From an uncultured Subdoligranulum sp. (lineage in GTDB: Bacteria; Bacillota_A; Clostridia; Oscillospirales; Ruminococcaceae), in assembly GCF_937890665.1 (NCBI RefSeq), contig NZ_CALADU010000256.1:1-11021 (forward strand): a DNA stretch of 11,021 nt. The letters run 5' to 3'. Shown in pieces: positions 1 through 7,369 of this stretch (position 1 is the stretch's first letter; each line of letters begins with the position of its first letter). Below the pieces are notes generated by a model. It did no database searches. It saw only the letters and a program-made list of their open reading frames with translations, and was not told the origin of the DNA. A program made the translations under genes and the position numbers.

Positions 1-8
1 AAAAAGAT

Positions 9-2039
9 ATGTTGGATTTGATAGCCCCTTTTGTTATGTATGCAACTGCCAAACTTACTGCTCCCAATGATGAAATTTCAATAAGAGATGTACAAAAATA
101 TATTCAACTAAATTTTGCATATGAAGACATACCCATTTCTATTATTGAGAGAGTACTATCGCGTAATCCTTTTGATGCTATTGAAAAGCGCTCAGGTCTG
201 TTCTATTTATCTAAGCCAATCGATGCTGAGATTGAAAAAATAGATAAACGAAAAAGTGAATGTCAAGAGCACTTAGACTATTTAGGAAATGAAATACTTA
301 CTTTCCTAACCTCTCATTGTAAGCGAGCCAAAGTAAAATCCAAGGATCAGGCAATCAATTCCTTGTATAGCTTCTTTTCTCGTTATAGTCTACAAGTCGG
401 TACGAATGATTTGGCAAGTGTTAAAATTTCTCCTTCCGAGTATGAAATTGATTATTACATTTCTCGTTACATTTTCGAATGTAGGGATAACCACTCAATT
501 TCTTACCAATACCTAATCGATTTAGTTAAGGGATATTTTTTACGACTGGCCATTTACATTCAACCCGACAATAGTAATATCAAAACAGCAACCTATGCAG
601 ATCTTACTTTTTATTATGACACACCGATTTTACTCGATTTGTTAGGCTATAGTGGAAAGGAAAATGAGGAAAACGCGGTTGCACTATACAACATGATTAA
701 GCGGCAAAACGGAACCATTCGTTGCTTTCCGCATGTAATAAGCGAGATCACAAACATCTTGCATGCCTATAAGCGCTCTCTTTTGCTAGGGCATGTTCCT
801 GATACCGCAAGAACTCTCGAGGGCTTGAACGACCGATCGTATACGCCTAACGATGTTGATCGCGAAATCTTGTTACTAAACAGCAAGCTCGAAAATCGCT
901 TCGGTATTACAGAAGTTGATATTCCTCCCTATGCAACAAATATTGACGGGGCTGTTGATCCAACGCACGTTCTTGATGAGAATGGCCTAAAATCATATAT
1001 TCGAGATCATACTCCGCATTATACCGATCGCAACTTGGAAAACGATGTGACATCTGTACTTGCAATCCACAGATTGAGGGGAAATCATACATGTAATTCC
1101 ATTGAAACCTGCCATCATATTTTTGTTACAAATAATATTGATTTCATCCATGCTTTTAACTTCTACTATAAAAGCAATGTCAATAAGCATACATTTCCGC
1201 TAACTATATCTGCCAGTGATCTTTCCGCCTTTACTTGGATAAAATGTGGTGAAGTTTCTAATTTGCCTGAAACAGAGCTGCTAAAAAATGCATATTGTGC
1301 GATGCAACCTATTCCAGAGCTCATGGAGAAATTAGAGCAAGTCTTTCAAAAATTGAAAGACTCCGGCAAAATGACATCCGAACAAATAGTTGCGTTGCGT
1401 GCTGATAGAGTTTTTCGAGATGATATCTGGCGCTATTCCTTCGGTGATTTGACACAAATCAATGAAAAGTCTGTAAAAGATGTCCAAGCAGAATACCAGA
1501 AAAAATTAACCGCTGATTTGGCTGCACAACATCAGCAAGAAATCTCGGCACAAAAAGACAGCTATGAAAGCAAAATCGGGGCGCTTCAGAGGCAGTTGCA
1601 GCAGGAAGCCGAAGAATATAGAGGCAAGCTTAATGCGCAAAGTTATGAAATTTTAGAAAAAGAAAAAAGTCATCGTGAGACTATACGCAAACAAGCTGAT
1701 GCATATGCCCGATTGGCAAAACAGCGAAGACTCAAATTCTATCAATGTATATCGACTATAATTATGGCAGTTATTGCTTTCGCTTTTATTGCAGCATCTA
1801 TTGGTACGCTTTTGTTTTCTAACAACAACTGGCCTATATCGATCGCTTGTGCCATTTGTACTTTATTTGATGTCATATCCGTTTTCGACCTATATTATTC
1901 TAAAAAGCTCATAATTGCGAAAAGGATAGAAAAATCTGCAGCAGCTTATGAGACAAAGGTTCGTGAGAAGAAATTGTCTGAATATGCACAATTTATGGAG
2001 TATGAGCAAACTCCAGTATCATCAGTTGATTACAATTAG
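9..2039 (+). CDS. Membrane-anchored protein with PIN-nuclease-like domain (possibly 5'-partial)
   Basis: The 676-residue protein has four recognisable parts. Residues 1-75 look like a helical, winged-helix-like N-terminus. Residues about 198-385 resemble a PIN nuclease fold: a hydrophobic strand ending in D204 (YYDTPILLDLLGY), a helix with E246 (HVISEI), D346 (LENDVTS) and a strand ending in D378 (FVTNNIDF). These are spaced like the acidic quartet that binds metal in PIN ribonucleases. Residues about 484-570 form a long charged coiled coil, followed by two membrane spans (about 577-603 and 607-628) and a short basic cytoplasmic tail. I infer an RNA-cleaving protein tethered to the inner face of the membrane, perhaps a defence or stress factor. 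No named family was recognised with certainty. The gene is visibly AT-richer than its neighbours, suggesting a different origin. The frame is open to the window edge, so the true start may lie upstream; no ribosome site is visible in the 8 bases before the ATG. Confidence 0.72.
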   Translation: MLDLIAPFVMYATAKLTAPNDEISIRDVQKYIQLNFAYEDIPISIIERVLSRNPFDAIEKRSGLFYLSKPIDAEIEKIDKRKSECQEHLDYLGNEILTFLTSHCKRAKVKSKDQAINSLYSFFSRYSLQVGTNDLASVKISPSEYEIDYYISRYIFECRDNHSISYQYLIDLVKGYFLRLAIYIQPDNSNIKTATYADLTFYYDTPILLDLLGYSGKENEENAVALYNMIKRQNGTIRCFPHVISEITNILHAYKRSLLLGHVPDTARTLEGLNDRSYTPNDVDREILLLNSKLENRFGITEVDIPPYATNIDGAVDPTHVLDENGLKSYIRDHTPHYTDRNLENDVTSVLAIHRLRGNHTCNSIETCHHIFVTNNIDFIHAFNFYYKSNVNKHTFPLTISASDLSAFTWIKCGEVSNLPETELLKNAYCAMQPIPELMEKLEQVFQKLKDSGKMTSEQIVALRADRVFRDDIWRYSFGDLTQINEKSVKDVQAEYQKKLTADLAAQHQQEISAQKDSYESKIGALQRQLQQEAEEYRGKLNAQSYEILEKEKSHRETIRKQADAYARLAKQRRLKFYQCISTIIMAVIAFAFIAASIGTLLFSNNNWPISIACAICTLFDVISVFDLYYSKKLIIAKRIEKSAAAYETKVREKKLSEYAQFMEYEQTPVSSVDYN

Positions 2040-2063
2040 TTCGCCAAAATAATCTTTGTGCGC

Positions 2064-2077
2064 ATTCCATCAGGAAT
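2064..2077. repeat. Short inverted repeat in convergent intergenic region
   Basis: ATTCC and GGAAT are separated by four bases, giving a small perfect hairpin 25 bases after the stop of the PIN-like gene. It has no T-tract, so it is unlikely to terminate alone. It could be an accessory hairpin or part of a recombination site. Confidence 0.3.
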
Positions 2078-2091
2078 CCGAATCTTCTATT

Positions 2092-2141
2092 TATGGAAAC
2101 AAAACAACTTGCTTATTGCGAGCAATCTTTTGTTTTCCATA
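2092..2141. terminator. Bidirectional terminator hairpin between convergent genes
   Basis: An outer stem pairs 2092-2104 (TATGGAAACAAAA) with 2128-2141 (TTTTGTTTTCCATA), with a single-base bulge. An inner stem pairs TTGCT (2109-2113) with AGCAA (2121-2125) over a 7-base loop. The inner stem is followed by a T-rich run on both strands, so it can terminate the plus-strand PIN-like gene ending at 2039 and the minus-strand recombinase operon ending at 2162. The stems are AT-rich and moderate in strength, so the call is structural only. Confidence 0.6.
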
Positions 2142-2161
2142 GGCTTCTTTGTTAGTCTGTT

Positions 2162-3780
2162 TTAGCTACCCATTGACATTATTACGCCATACCCACCCAC
2201 AAACTTCACCATAACTCGCTCTTTCGAGTATACGATGACCTGTTCCACGATTCGTCGGACCAGGTCATCGTCGTATTGGGTGAAATCGGTGGGTGTGTTT
2301 TGGATGCAATCCCATACTTTCTGTATCCTGTTTTGTGCTTCGGCATCCATCTGGGATGTGCGCTGCAAACGTTCCAATTCGGTTTGCAGCGCCTGTTTTT
2401 CCTCTTTCAGTGCCTTGAACTTTCCTTCATAGATGCTGGCATCCCCACTGTGCGCAACCAGGAGCAGCAAGTTACTGGTCTGGCGATCGATCTCCTGGAT
2501 ACGGTCTATCAACTGGTGCGGGTCTTGTGTTGCCCCTTCATAGCGCAGGATGTTTTCTTCTGTCTGCATCACTTCTTCTTTAACACTCTCTTTGTTATCC
2601 AGCAGTGCGGCAATACACTTCATAAGGGCTTTCTGCAAGTCCGGTTCTTTCAGGGTCGGCGTATTTTTGCAAAATTTTTTCCCATTTTCCAAGCGGTTGC
2701 TGCAGCGCCACACTCTTGTTTTGCTGCCGTCCCGATTTGTATACAGAACTCGGCGGTACATACAGCCGCATTCACCACAAATCAAGCGTTCTGTCAAAGC
2801 AAACTTGCTGGAATATTTACTGCGTCCCGAAATTCCTTTGTTCGGGTTAATCTTAGTTTTGCTTCCTCGTCTTGCCATTTCCAGCTGAACCGCTTGAAAA
2901 ATATCACGCGGAATGATCGCCGGGTGGTTATTTCGAACATAACACTGCTCAACTTCTCCATGATTCTTCTTGACTGTTTTGGTCAGAAAATCTGCCGTGT
3001 ATGTCTTTTGCAGCAGGAGATCTCCTACATACTTTTCGTTGTGAAGCATATTCTGAATCGTTGCGCGTGACCACTCCGTTTTGCCCGCTGGCGATGGAAC
3101 GTGATCCTGCTCCAACTCGGCTTTCAGCTGTGATGGGGTTTTACCAGCCAAGTATCCATAAAAAATCCGTTTTACAGTTTTTGCCTGTTCGGGATCAATC
3201 TCTGGTCGGCCATCCGGGCCGGGGCGATATCCAAGGAATGAATGATACGGAAATGCAGCCTTTCCCGCCTGGATCAAACGTCGCTTTCCCATCGTTATAT
3301 TCTGGCTCAGTGACTCGCTTTCCGCTTGCGCAAAGGCCGAGAACCAGGTCAAGAATATTTCGCTGCTCAGTTCGCCAGTGTTCAGCCCCTCTTTTTCAAA
3401 TTCTATGGCCACCCCCAGACCTTTCAGCAAGCGGATATACTTGATGCAATCCAAGGTGTTTCGTGAAAATCGGCTCAGGGATTCAGGTCGATTTTATGCT
3501 TTTTGCAATCCTCGATCATATTCATAAAGCCCGGCCGTATCGTATCCCGCACACCGCTGATACCGTGATCTGCGTAGATCCCGGCCATCTTCCATTCTGG
3601 ATTGCCGTTGATCAACCGGGTGTAATAATCCACCTGATTTTCAAAACTGCTCTCCTGCTCCTCCTGCTCTGTACTGACACGGCAATAGGCCGCAACCCGC
3701 AGGAGACGTTTTCGCCCGTTCTGTTGCAATGATTCTTTTCGCGGGATCCGTATAATGGTTCGTTCCTCATTGCCTGCCAT
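2162..3780 (-). pseudogene. Third large serine recombinase, broken by a small deletion
   Basis: The N-terminal piece (3780-3475, 101 aa) carries the resolvase catalytic start AYCRVST with nucleophile S36 and the usual YADHGISG and RPGF motifs. It then runs into a stop after HKIDLNP. The rest continues in another frame from about 3466: LSRFSRNTLDCIKY, EKEGLNTG, the recombinase domain and a CxxC/C/C zinc ribbon (LICGECG ... WRCSN ... FCKN), then a coiled coil, ending at 2162. At the break the family norm would be ID-L-I-L-T-K-S-LSRF. Restoring ten bases, TCCTGACCAA, after GACCTGA gives that motif exactly and a 542-residue protein, normal for the family. The apparent start of the downstream piece (TTG, 3454) has no function as a start. 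The 5' end has a good ribosome site (GGGAG at 3788-3792, 7 bases before ATG) and follows the middle gene by 12 bases. As it stands, an active enzyme cannot be made. Confidence 0.88.
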
Positions 3781-3792
3781 GTCTGCTCTCCC

Positions 3793-4632
3793 TTAGATAA
3801 TGGTTCCATTACATACCTGAAATTGAATGTTTCCATCCGGCTGCATCAGGATTTTTTTCACGCACTGGTTCAATAGTTCGATATTTAAAGTATTGCTTGG
3901 CGATAGCTCCTGCAGCATACGAACCATTGCATCACTTTCCGCCGCATCCGGTACCTCCTGGCAACACGCATACACATTTTGCACCCACTGTGCTGCCATC
4001 TGTAAAAGTTCAGCGGTGCGAGTTTGCGGATTGCTGATGGCGTGGTCCAGAATTTGCATATCCCGCACCATCTCCATTGTATAGGTTATATTGCCTGCTT
4101 CTGTTGGAATAACTTTTTGTGGCCGCCGAACCATCCCGTTTTGTTTCTCCAGAATCGTGTCCAGCAACGCCTGATCGGTCACGGATGGGAATTGAATGGC
4201 ACAGCGGTCGCACCGCCAGTACACATTGCCCTGTGTATGATAGGAAACCCGTTTTAGTTTCTGTCCACACTGCGCACAGCATATCTTCATCCTGACAGAA
4301 CGGATGACCGGGTTCAGGCGAACAGACGGTGCCTGTTTGCGCTTTGCAGCTACGCGATCCCACAATTCTTTTTGCAGCAGGATTGGGTACCCGTCTGCAC
4401 CGATATATTTCTCATTGTCCAAGATGCGGCACACCATGTTTTTATTCCACCTGGCACTTCCTGTTCTGTACGGAATCTGTAACTCCGTCATACTATTGGC
4501 AATGGTTGGCGTTGTAGCGCCTGATGCAAAGCTTTGAAAGATCACCGCCACCGCTTTGGCTTCCTCTGGATTTGGAACAATGCGTCCCTCTCGCATCGCG
4601 TAGCCAAATGGGAAACGCCGCTTTCTTTCCAT
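3793..4632 (-). CDS. Middle recombinase-like protein lacking the catalytic domain
   Basis: This 279-residue protein begins directly in what is the second domain of large serine recombinases. A recombinase DNA-binding domain (about 5-105: RFPFGYAMREG, NPEEAKAV, ARWNKNMVCRILDNEKYIG) is followed by a zinc ribbon with C119, C122, C141 and C144, then a helical tail (about 150-279). There is no resolvase catalytic domain and no YxRVS motif. The start is supported by a GAAGG site at 4640-4644, 7 bases upstream. Only three bases separate its start from the stop of the 512-aa recombinase, and the third gene follows 12 bases later, so all three are one operon and probably translationally coupled. Catalytically silent middle members of recombinase triplets are known in integrative elements of Firmicutes. 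I infer a DNA-binding partner or directionality factor for the active enzymes rather than a decayed gene, because the reading frame is clean and the start is well formed. Confidence 0.87.
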   Translation of the reverse strand: MERKRRFPFGYAMREGRIVPNPEEAKAVAVIFQSFASGATTPTIANSMTELQIPYRTGSARWNKNMVCRILDNEKYIGADGYPILLQKELWDRVAAKRKQAPSVRLNPVIRSVRMKICCAQCGQKLKRVSYHTQGNVYWRCDRCAIQFPSVTDQALLDTILEKQNGMVRRPQKVIPTEAGNITYTMEMVRDMQILDHAISNPQTRTAELLQMAAQWVQNVYACCQEVPDAAESDAMVRMLQELSPSNTLNIELLNQCVKKILMQPDGNIQFQVCNGTII

Positions 4633-4635
4633 TGA

Positions 4636-6174
4636 TCAGCCTTCTTCCTCAAGGGGACTTGTCAATTCCAGCCCGTTCAACATGCTAAAGGAGATTCTCC
4701 CCTCCCCTACCGTCGCTTTTACGATGAGCTGACCCCAGATAACCTCGTCTGTTGGCGTTGCATCCTGCTCAAGGGCATCCATCATTATCCGAGTCTGCCG
4801 GATGATGTCCCCGCACAGCGTCGCTTTCGCTTCGTGCAATCTGGCCTTATTTTCAGTCAACTGGTGATCCAGCTCGTTTTTCCTGCTGATAAAAAATCCA
4901 GAGTCAATACACCCACTCGCATACAAGCGTTGGAGGGTATGACTCTGGATTAATATATCGTTGATTGTCTGATACAGATCTTGAACCTGGGGCCGACAAG
5001 CCCTGTCATGGGATTCGATCTTCAGCAAGGTCTGCAAGTACCATTGCAGCAGTTCTTTGCTGTAGGTTCTCAATTTTCGGCAGAGACATCGGGCCCCCTG
5101 CAAAACGGCCGCCTCCGAATATCCCTTTTCCGTACACCGTTCAGGGTGGTATACGTGATTTTTGCAAATCCAGCATATGCCCTTGCCGGTCACCCTGCGG
5201 TAAAGCGGTGCGCCACAGGATTTGCAAATAAGCTTCCCTGTAAGCAGGTAGGTTTTCCGAGGTTCCTCACATCCGAATTGCCCGCGCCGTTCTGCCAAGA
5301 GGGTTTGAACGGCATGGAACTTCTCCGCCTCTATGATTGGCTCGTGCGAATGTCTGATATAAACTTGATCCTGTTGACCACAGTTCATAATTTTTCGAAA
5401 TGGTACCGTATCACTCGTAAAGGATTTGCGCAGCAGCTCATCCCCCATATAGCGTTCATTGCTCAAGATGTATAGGATACCATTCTTCGAGCCGCGGATT
5501 CTGGCTTCTGCCGGCAACTGGCACGGCAGTTCCCTGGCGATCTGATTGACGCCGTATCCTGAAAGGTAGCGATCGTAGATCCAGCGTATCGCTTTTGCTT
5601 CTCCATTCTGAACCGACAAGCGACCGTTTTCATAGTGGTCGTAACCATATGGAAGATTGGAAAGCCGGAAGTTGCCGGAATTCATCCGCATCAAAATGCC
5701 TTTGCGCAGATTTTTGGCGATAGAAACGGATTCCTCCTGCGCAAAGGCGCTCATCATGCTGATGAGCATCTCGTTGGCCATCAGACGGGTGTTGATGCGC
5801 TCTTTTTCAAAAATCACCGTCACGCCCAGTTGTCTCAGTTCCCGAATCGCAGCAATGCAGTCCGCCGTGTTTCTGGCAAAGCGGGATAATGATTTCACCA
5901 GTATCTGGTCAATCTTCCGCTTGCGGCAGTCCTCCATCATGCGCAGAAATTCATCACGTTTGTGGGCATCGGTACCTGTGATCCCACGATCCGCATAGAT
6001 GTCAACCAGTTCCCAATCGGCACGGGATTCGATGTAATTGGTGTAATACTGCACCTGAGAAGCGAAAGAGTTGAGCTGATCTGCTGAATCAGTGCTGACT
6101 CTGGCATAAGCGCATACGCGCAGCTTTGCTGTCACGTGTTGCCGAATCGGTTTAATAACTTCCACCTGCGGCAT
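4636..6174 (-). CDS. Large serine recombinase (site-specific integrase), intact
   Basis: The 512-residue protein has the complete architecture of a large serine integrase. The catalytic resolvase domain (about 17-150) contains CAYARVST with nucleophile S27 and R25, YADRGITG, and KSLSRFARN at 94-102 with R98 and R101. The recombinase domain spans about 165-300 (LPYGYDHYENGRL, SNERYMGDELLRKSF). A zinc ribbon has C317, C320, C337 and C347, and a coiled-coil C-terminal region follows (about 395-460). It would cut and rejoin attachment sites through a covalent serine-DNA link. The start has a strong GGGAGGG ribosome site (6182-6188) 7 bases upstream. It is the first gene of the triplet and the only one here with a complete catalytic domain. 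An imperfect inverted repeat sits between it and the small upstream gene, where promoter and operator would be. Confidence 0.95.
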   Translation of the reverse strand: MPQVEVIKPIRQHVTAKLRVCAYARVSTDSADQLNSFASQVQYYTNYIESRADWELVDIYADRGITGTDAHKRDEFLRMMEDCRKRKIDQILVKSLSRFARNTADCIAAIRELRQLGVTVIFEKERINTRLMANEMLISMMSAFAQEESVSIAKNLRKGILMRMNSGNFRLSNLPYGYDHYENGRLSVQNGEAKAIRWIYDRYLSGYGVNQIARELPCQLPAEARIRGSKNGILYILSNERYMGDELLRKSFTSDTVPFRKIMNCGQQDQVYIRHSHEPIIEAEKFHAVQTLLAERRGQFGCEEPRKTYLLTGKLICKSCGAPLYRRVTGKGICWICKNHVYHPERCTEKGYSEAAVLQGARCLCRKLRTYSKELLQWYLQTLLKIESHDRACRPQVQDLYQTINDILIQSHTLQRLYASGCIDSGFFISRKNELDHQLTENKARLHEAKATLCGDIIRQTRIMMDALEQDATPTDEVIWGQLIVKATVGEGRISFSMLNGLELTSPLEEEG

Positions 6175-6190
6175 GACTCAGCCCTCCCTA

Positions 6191-6250
6191 TGTGATATTG
6201 TGTTGTTTGATCTATCTGGTGGCCGACCTTATCACGACAACACTATCACA
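6191..6250. promoter_or_regulatory. Inverted repeat upstream of the recombinase operon
   Basis: TGTGATATTGTGTTGT (6191-6206) pairs with ACAACACTATCACA (6237-6250), a 14-bp match with a two-base bulge around a 30-base spacer. It lies just upstream of the ribosome site of the first recombinase. It could be an operator, a leader hairpin or a recombinase-binding site. A GATAAT-like -10 lies just outside it on the minus strand (within 6261-6268) but without a convincing -35. No T-tract follows, so a terminator is unlikely. Confidence 0.45.
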
Positions 6251-6281
6251 CAGCGAGCGAATTATCCATTCACAATAACCA

Positions 6282-6461
6282 CTAAATAGCCCGCCGATTT
6301 ACGCCGTATAAATTGGCAAGAGCAACAGTTACTTTGGTCGCATTTTCCCGGTCGATCACCCCATTTTCAAGTAGATTTTTTACAATAGATAATGCCAACG
6401 CATAGCGAATCTCCTGCACCACAATGGGCGCAGGAGATTCCGTATTATAATCAATTTGCAT
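6282..6461 (-). CDS. Small SHOCT-like protein upstream of recombinases
   Basis: This 59-residue helical protein has the core YALALSIVKNLLENGVIDRENATKVTVALANLYG. It resembles the short SHOCT-type helical hairpin (helix, then leucine-rich 'LLxxGxIxxEx', then helix) often found in small proteins beside recombinases in clostridial mobile elements. The ATG at 6461 is preferred because AAGG stands 7 bases upstream; a TTG at 6479 would add six residues without a better ribosome site. The gene is co-oriented with the recombinase triplet and lies about 107 bases before it, so it may share its control. A role as an accessory or regulatory factor for recombination is inference. The similarity is by pattern only and weak. 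Confidence 0.6.
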   Translation of the reverse strand: MQIDYNTESPAPIVVQEIRYALALSIVKNLLENGVIDRENATKVTVALANLYGVNRRAI

Positions 6462-6478
6462 TATAGCGCCTTCACTCA

Positions 6479-6493
6479 AGTTCTGCCCGAACT
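6479..6493. promoter_or_regulatory. Small inverted repeat upstream of the SHOCT-like gene
   Basis: AGTTC (6479-6483) and GAACT (6489-6493) form a 5-bp inverted repeat around five bases, just ahead of the start of the small gene. It is the size of a repressor half-site pair. No clear -35/-10 pair was found around it. A TATAAT at 6460-6465 overlaps the start codon and is probably coincidental. Confidence 0.2.
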
Positions 6494-6536
6494 GTCAGCA
6501 TAGAGGTTGACTAACCGTAATACTGATTCCAAGCAA

Positions 6537-6579
6537 TAAAAAAGCGGAGCGATTTCCCCTTTTCGAGGACTCGCTCCGG
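6537..6579 (-). terminator. Rho-independent terminator of the toxin-antitoxin operon
   Basis: On the minus strand CGGAGCGA (6578-6571) pairs perfectly with TCGCTCCG (6552-6545) over an 18-base loop. It is followed at once by C and a run of six T's (6543-6538). It lies about 25 bases after the toxin stop, so it should end the toxin-antitoxin transcript and insulate the downstream SHOCT-like and recombinase genes. Confidence 0.88.
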
Positions 6580-6602
6580 ATTGGATTTGTGATCGTTTGG
6601 CT

Positions 6603-6929
6603 TTATGTTATGTTGCGCTCCAATTGAGCAGCCACATCACGGCCGCCATACATAACGCGGAGCACAGTCACGGCTTGCGTTTGTCGATCTGAAACATAAA
6701 ACACAAGATAATGGTCGATGGGCATCACGCGCAAGTTTCGGCTGCGCCATGGTTCCCTATCATAAATGCGGAAACGCTCCGGCATTGTGTCCAGTTTAAG
6801 AATGTTTTCTTCCAGACGGTCGAGCAATCGGTTTGCATTGATTTCAGAGGCCAAATCCACCGCGATGTATCGGTAGATGGCCTTCAAATCCTGCTTTGCC
6901 TGCGGGGTCAATGTCACGTCATACGTCAT
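6603..6929 (-). CDS. RelE/ParE-family toxin
   Basis: This 108-residue protein of the RelE/ParE superfamily has an N-terminal strand and paired helices (TLTPQAKQDLKAIYRYIAVDL), a long helix, then the characteristic C-terminal sheet: RNLRVMPIDHYLVFYVSD (64-81) and AVTVLRVMYGGRD (86-98). RelE members cleave mRNA at the ribosome and ParE members poison gyrase; the sequence does not settle which applies here. The ATG overlaps the antitoxin stop by four bases (6926-6929), giving translational coupling. Length and residues look complete, so the toxin is probably functional and held in check by the antitoxin. Confidence 0.92.
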   Translation of the reverse strand: MTYDVTLTPQAKQDLKAIYRYIAVDLASEINANRLLDRLEENILKLDTMPERFRIYDREPWRSRNLRVMPIDHYLVFYVSDRQTQAVTVLRVMYGGRDVAAQLERNIT

Positions 6930-7228
6930 GCACCAACCTCTCCCCGAATTTCATCAAACGCTTGTTTTGCCGGGATACATTGGCCCGCTTGAAGCTGTGC
7001 AAAACCTTTTTCCAGCGCGACATCCAGCTGTTCGGCAGTCATACGGCTGGCATCCAGCGGATGTTCTGGCAGCCTGACGTCAAACGGCAAGCCTCCCTCC
7101 ATGATGGATTTACGGAGAAATATGTTGATGGCATCCGTGATCGTGATACCAAAGCTGGAAAACAAATCTTCCGCACGCTTCTTTGTTTCCGGATCGATGC
7201 GCACATTGATGTTTGCTGACTTAGCCAT
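6926..7228 (-). CDS. RelB/DinJ-family antitoxin
   Basis: This 100-residue antitoxin has an N-terminal ribbon-helix-helix DNA-binding domain: strand ANINVRID at 5-12, helices through about residue 43, and the family pattern FGITITDAINIFLRKSI. A flexible C-terminal tail (about 50-100) would wrap the toxin. It is expected to bind and neutralise the downstream toxin and to repress the shared promoter. A GGAGG ribosome site (7237-7241) lies 8 bases before the ATG. The gene has its own consensus promoter upstream and overlaps the toxin gene by four bases, the standard arrangement of a type II system. Confidence 0.93.
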   Translation of the reverse strand: MAKSANINVRIDPETKKRAEDLFSSFGITITDAINIFLRKSIMEGGLPFDVRLPEHPLDASRMTAEQLDVALEKGFAQLQAGQCIPAKQAFDEIRGEVGA

Positions 7229-7257
7229 AACCTTCGCCTCCCAGTCATCTTGCTTAA

Positions 7258-7286
7258 AGTATAACCGTTTGTGCGCACGTTGTCAA
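7258..7286 (-). promoter_or_regulatory. Sigma-70 promoter with palindromic operator for toxin-antitoxin operon
   Basis: On the minus strand a perfect TTGACA (-35, 7286-7281) and TATACT (-10, 7263-7258) are separated by exactly 17 bases. The spacer contains the 8-bp palindrome GTGCGCAC (7271-7278), a plausible binding site for the ribbon-helix-helix antitoxin, which would block polymerase. The start codon is 29 bases downstream of the -10. Confidence 0.88.
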
Positions 7287-7369
7287 TCATTTGCATCGCG
7301 CCGATCCCGTCATGTTGGTTCTATTGGTATGCATTGATACTGAGAAACCTCAAACGGTCAATATTGTCA
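7287..7369. other. Intergenic stretch after the helicase module
   Basis: This stretch holds no gene and no convincing terminator for the operon ending at 7370. The only structure seen is a weak TGAG/CTCA hairpin without a T-tract (about 7340-7352) and CAAACGGT (7351-7358), which is the reverse complement of ACCGTTTG at 7264-7271 in the toxin-antitoxin promoter. Confidence 0.4.

Noticed and set aside
2276..3070. Plus-strand open frame of 264 codons
   Set aside because: It is antisense to the third recombinase, whose zinc ribbon and recombinase domain are unmistakable; the cysteine/phenylalanine-rich translation is typical of a shadow frame.
3454..3454. TTG at 3454 as a true start of a 430-residue recombinase without catalytic domain
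   Set aside because: There is no ribosome site, and it falls inside the conserved LSRFSRNTLD-C motif, which is the tail of a catalytic domain encoded in the other frame.
6460..6465. TATAAT on the minus strand as a -10 promoter element
   Set aside because: It overlaps the start codon of the small SHOCT-like gene and has no -35 at the proper distance.
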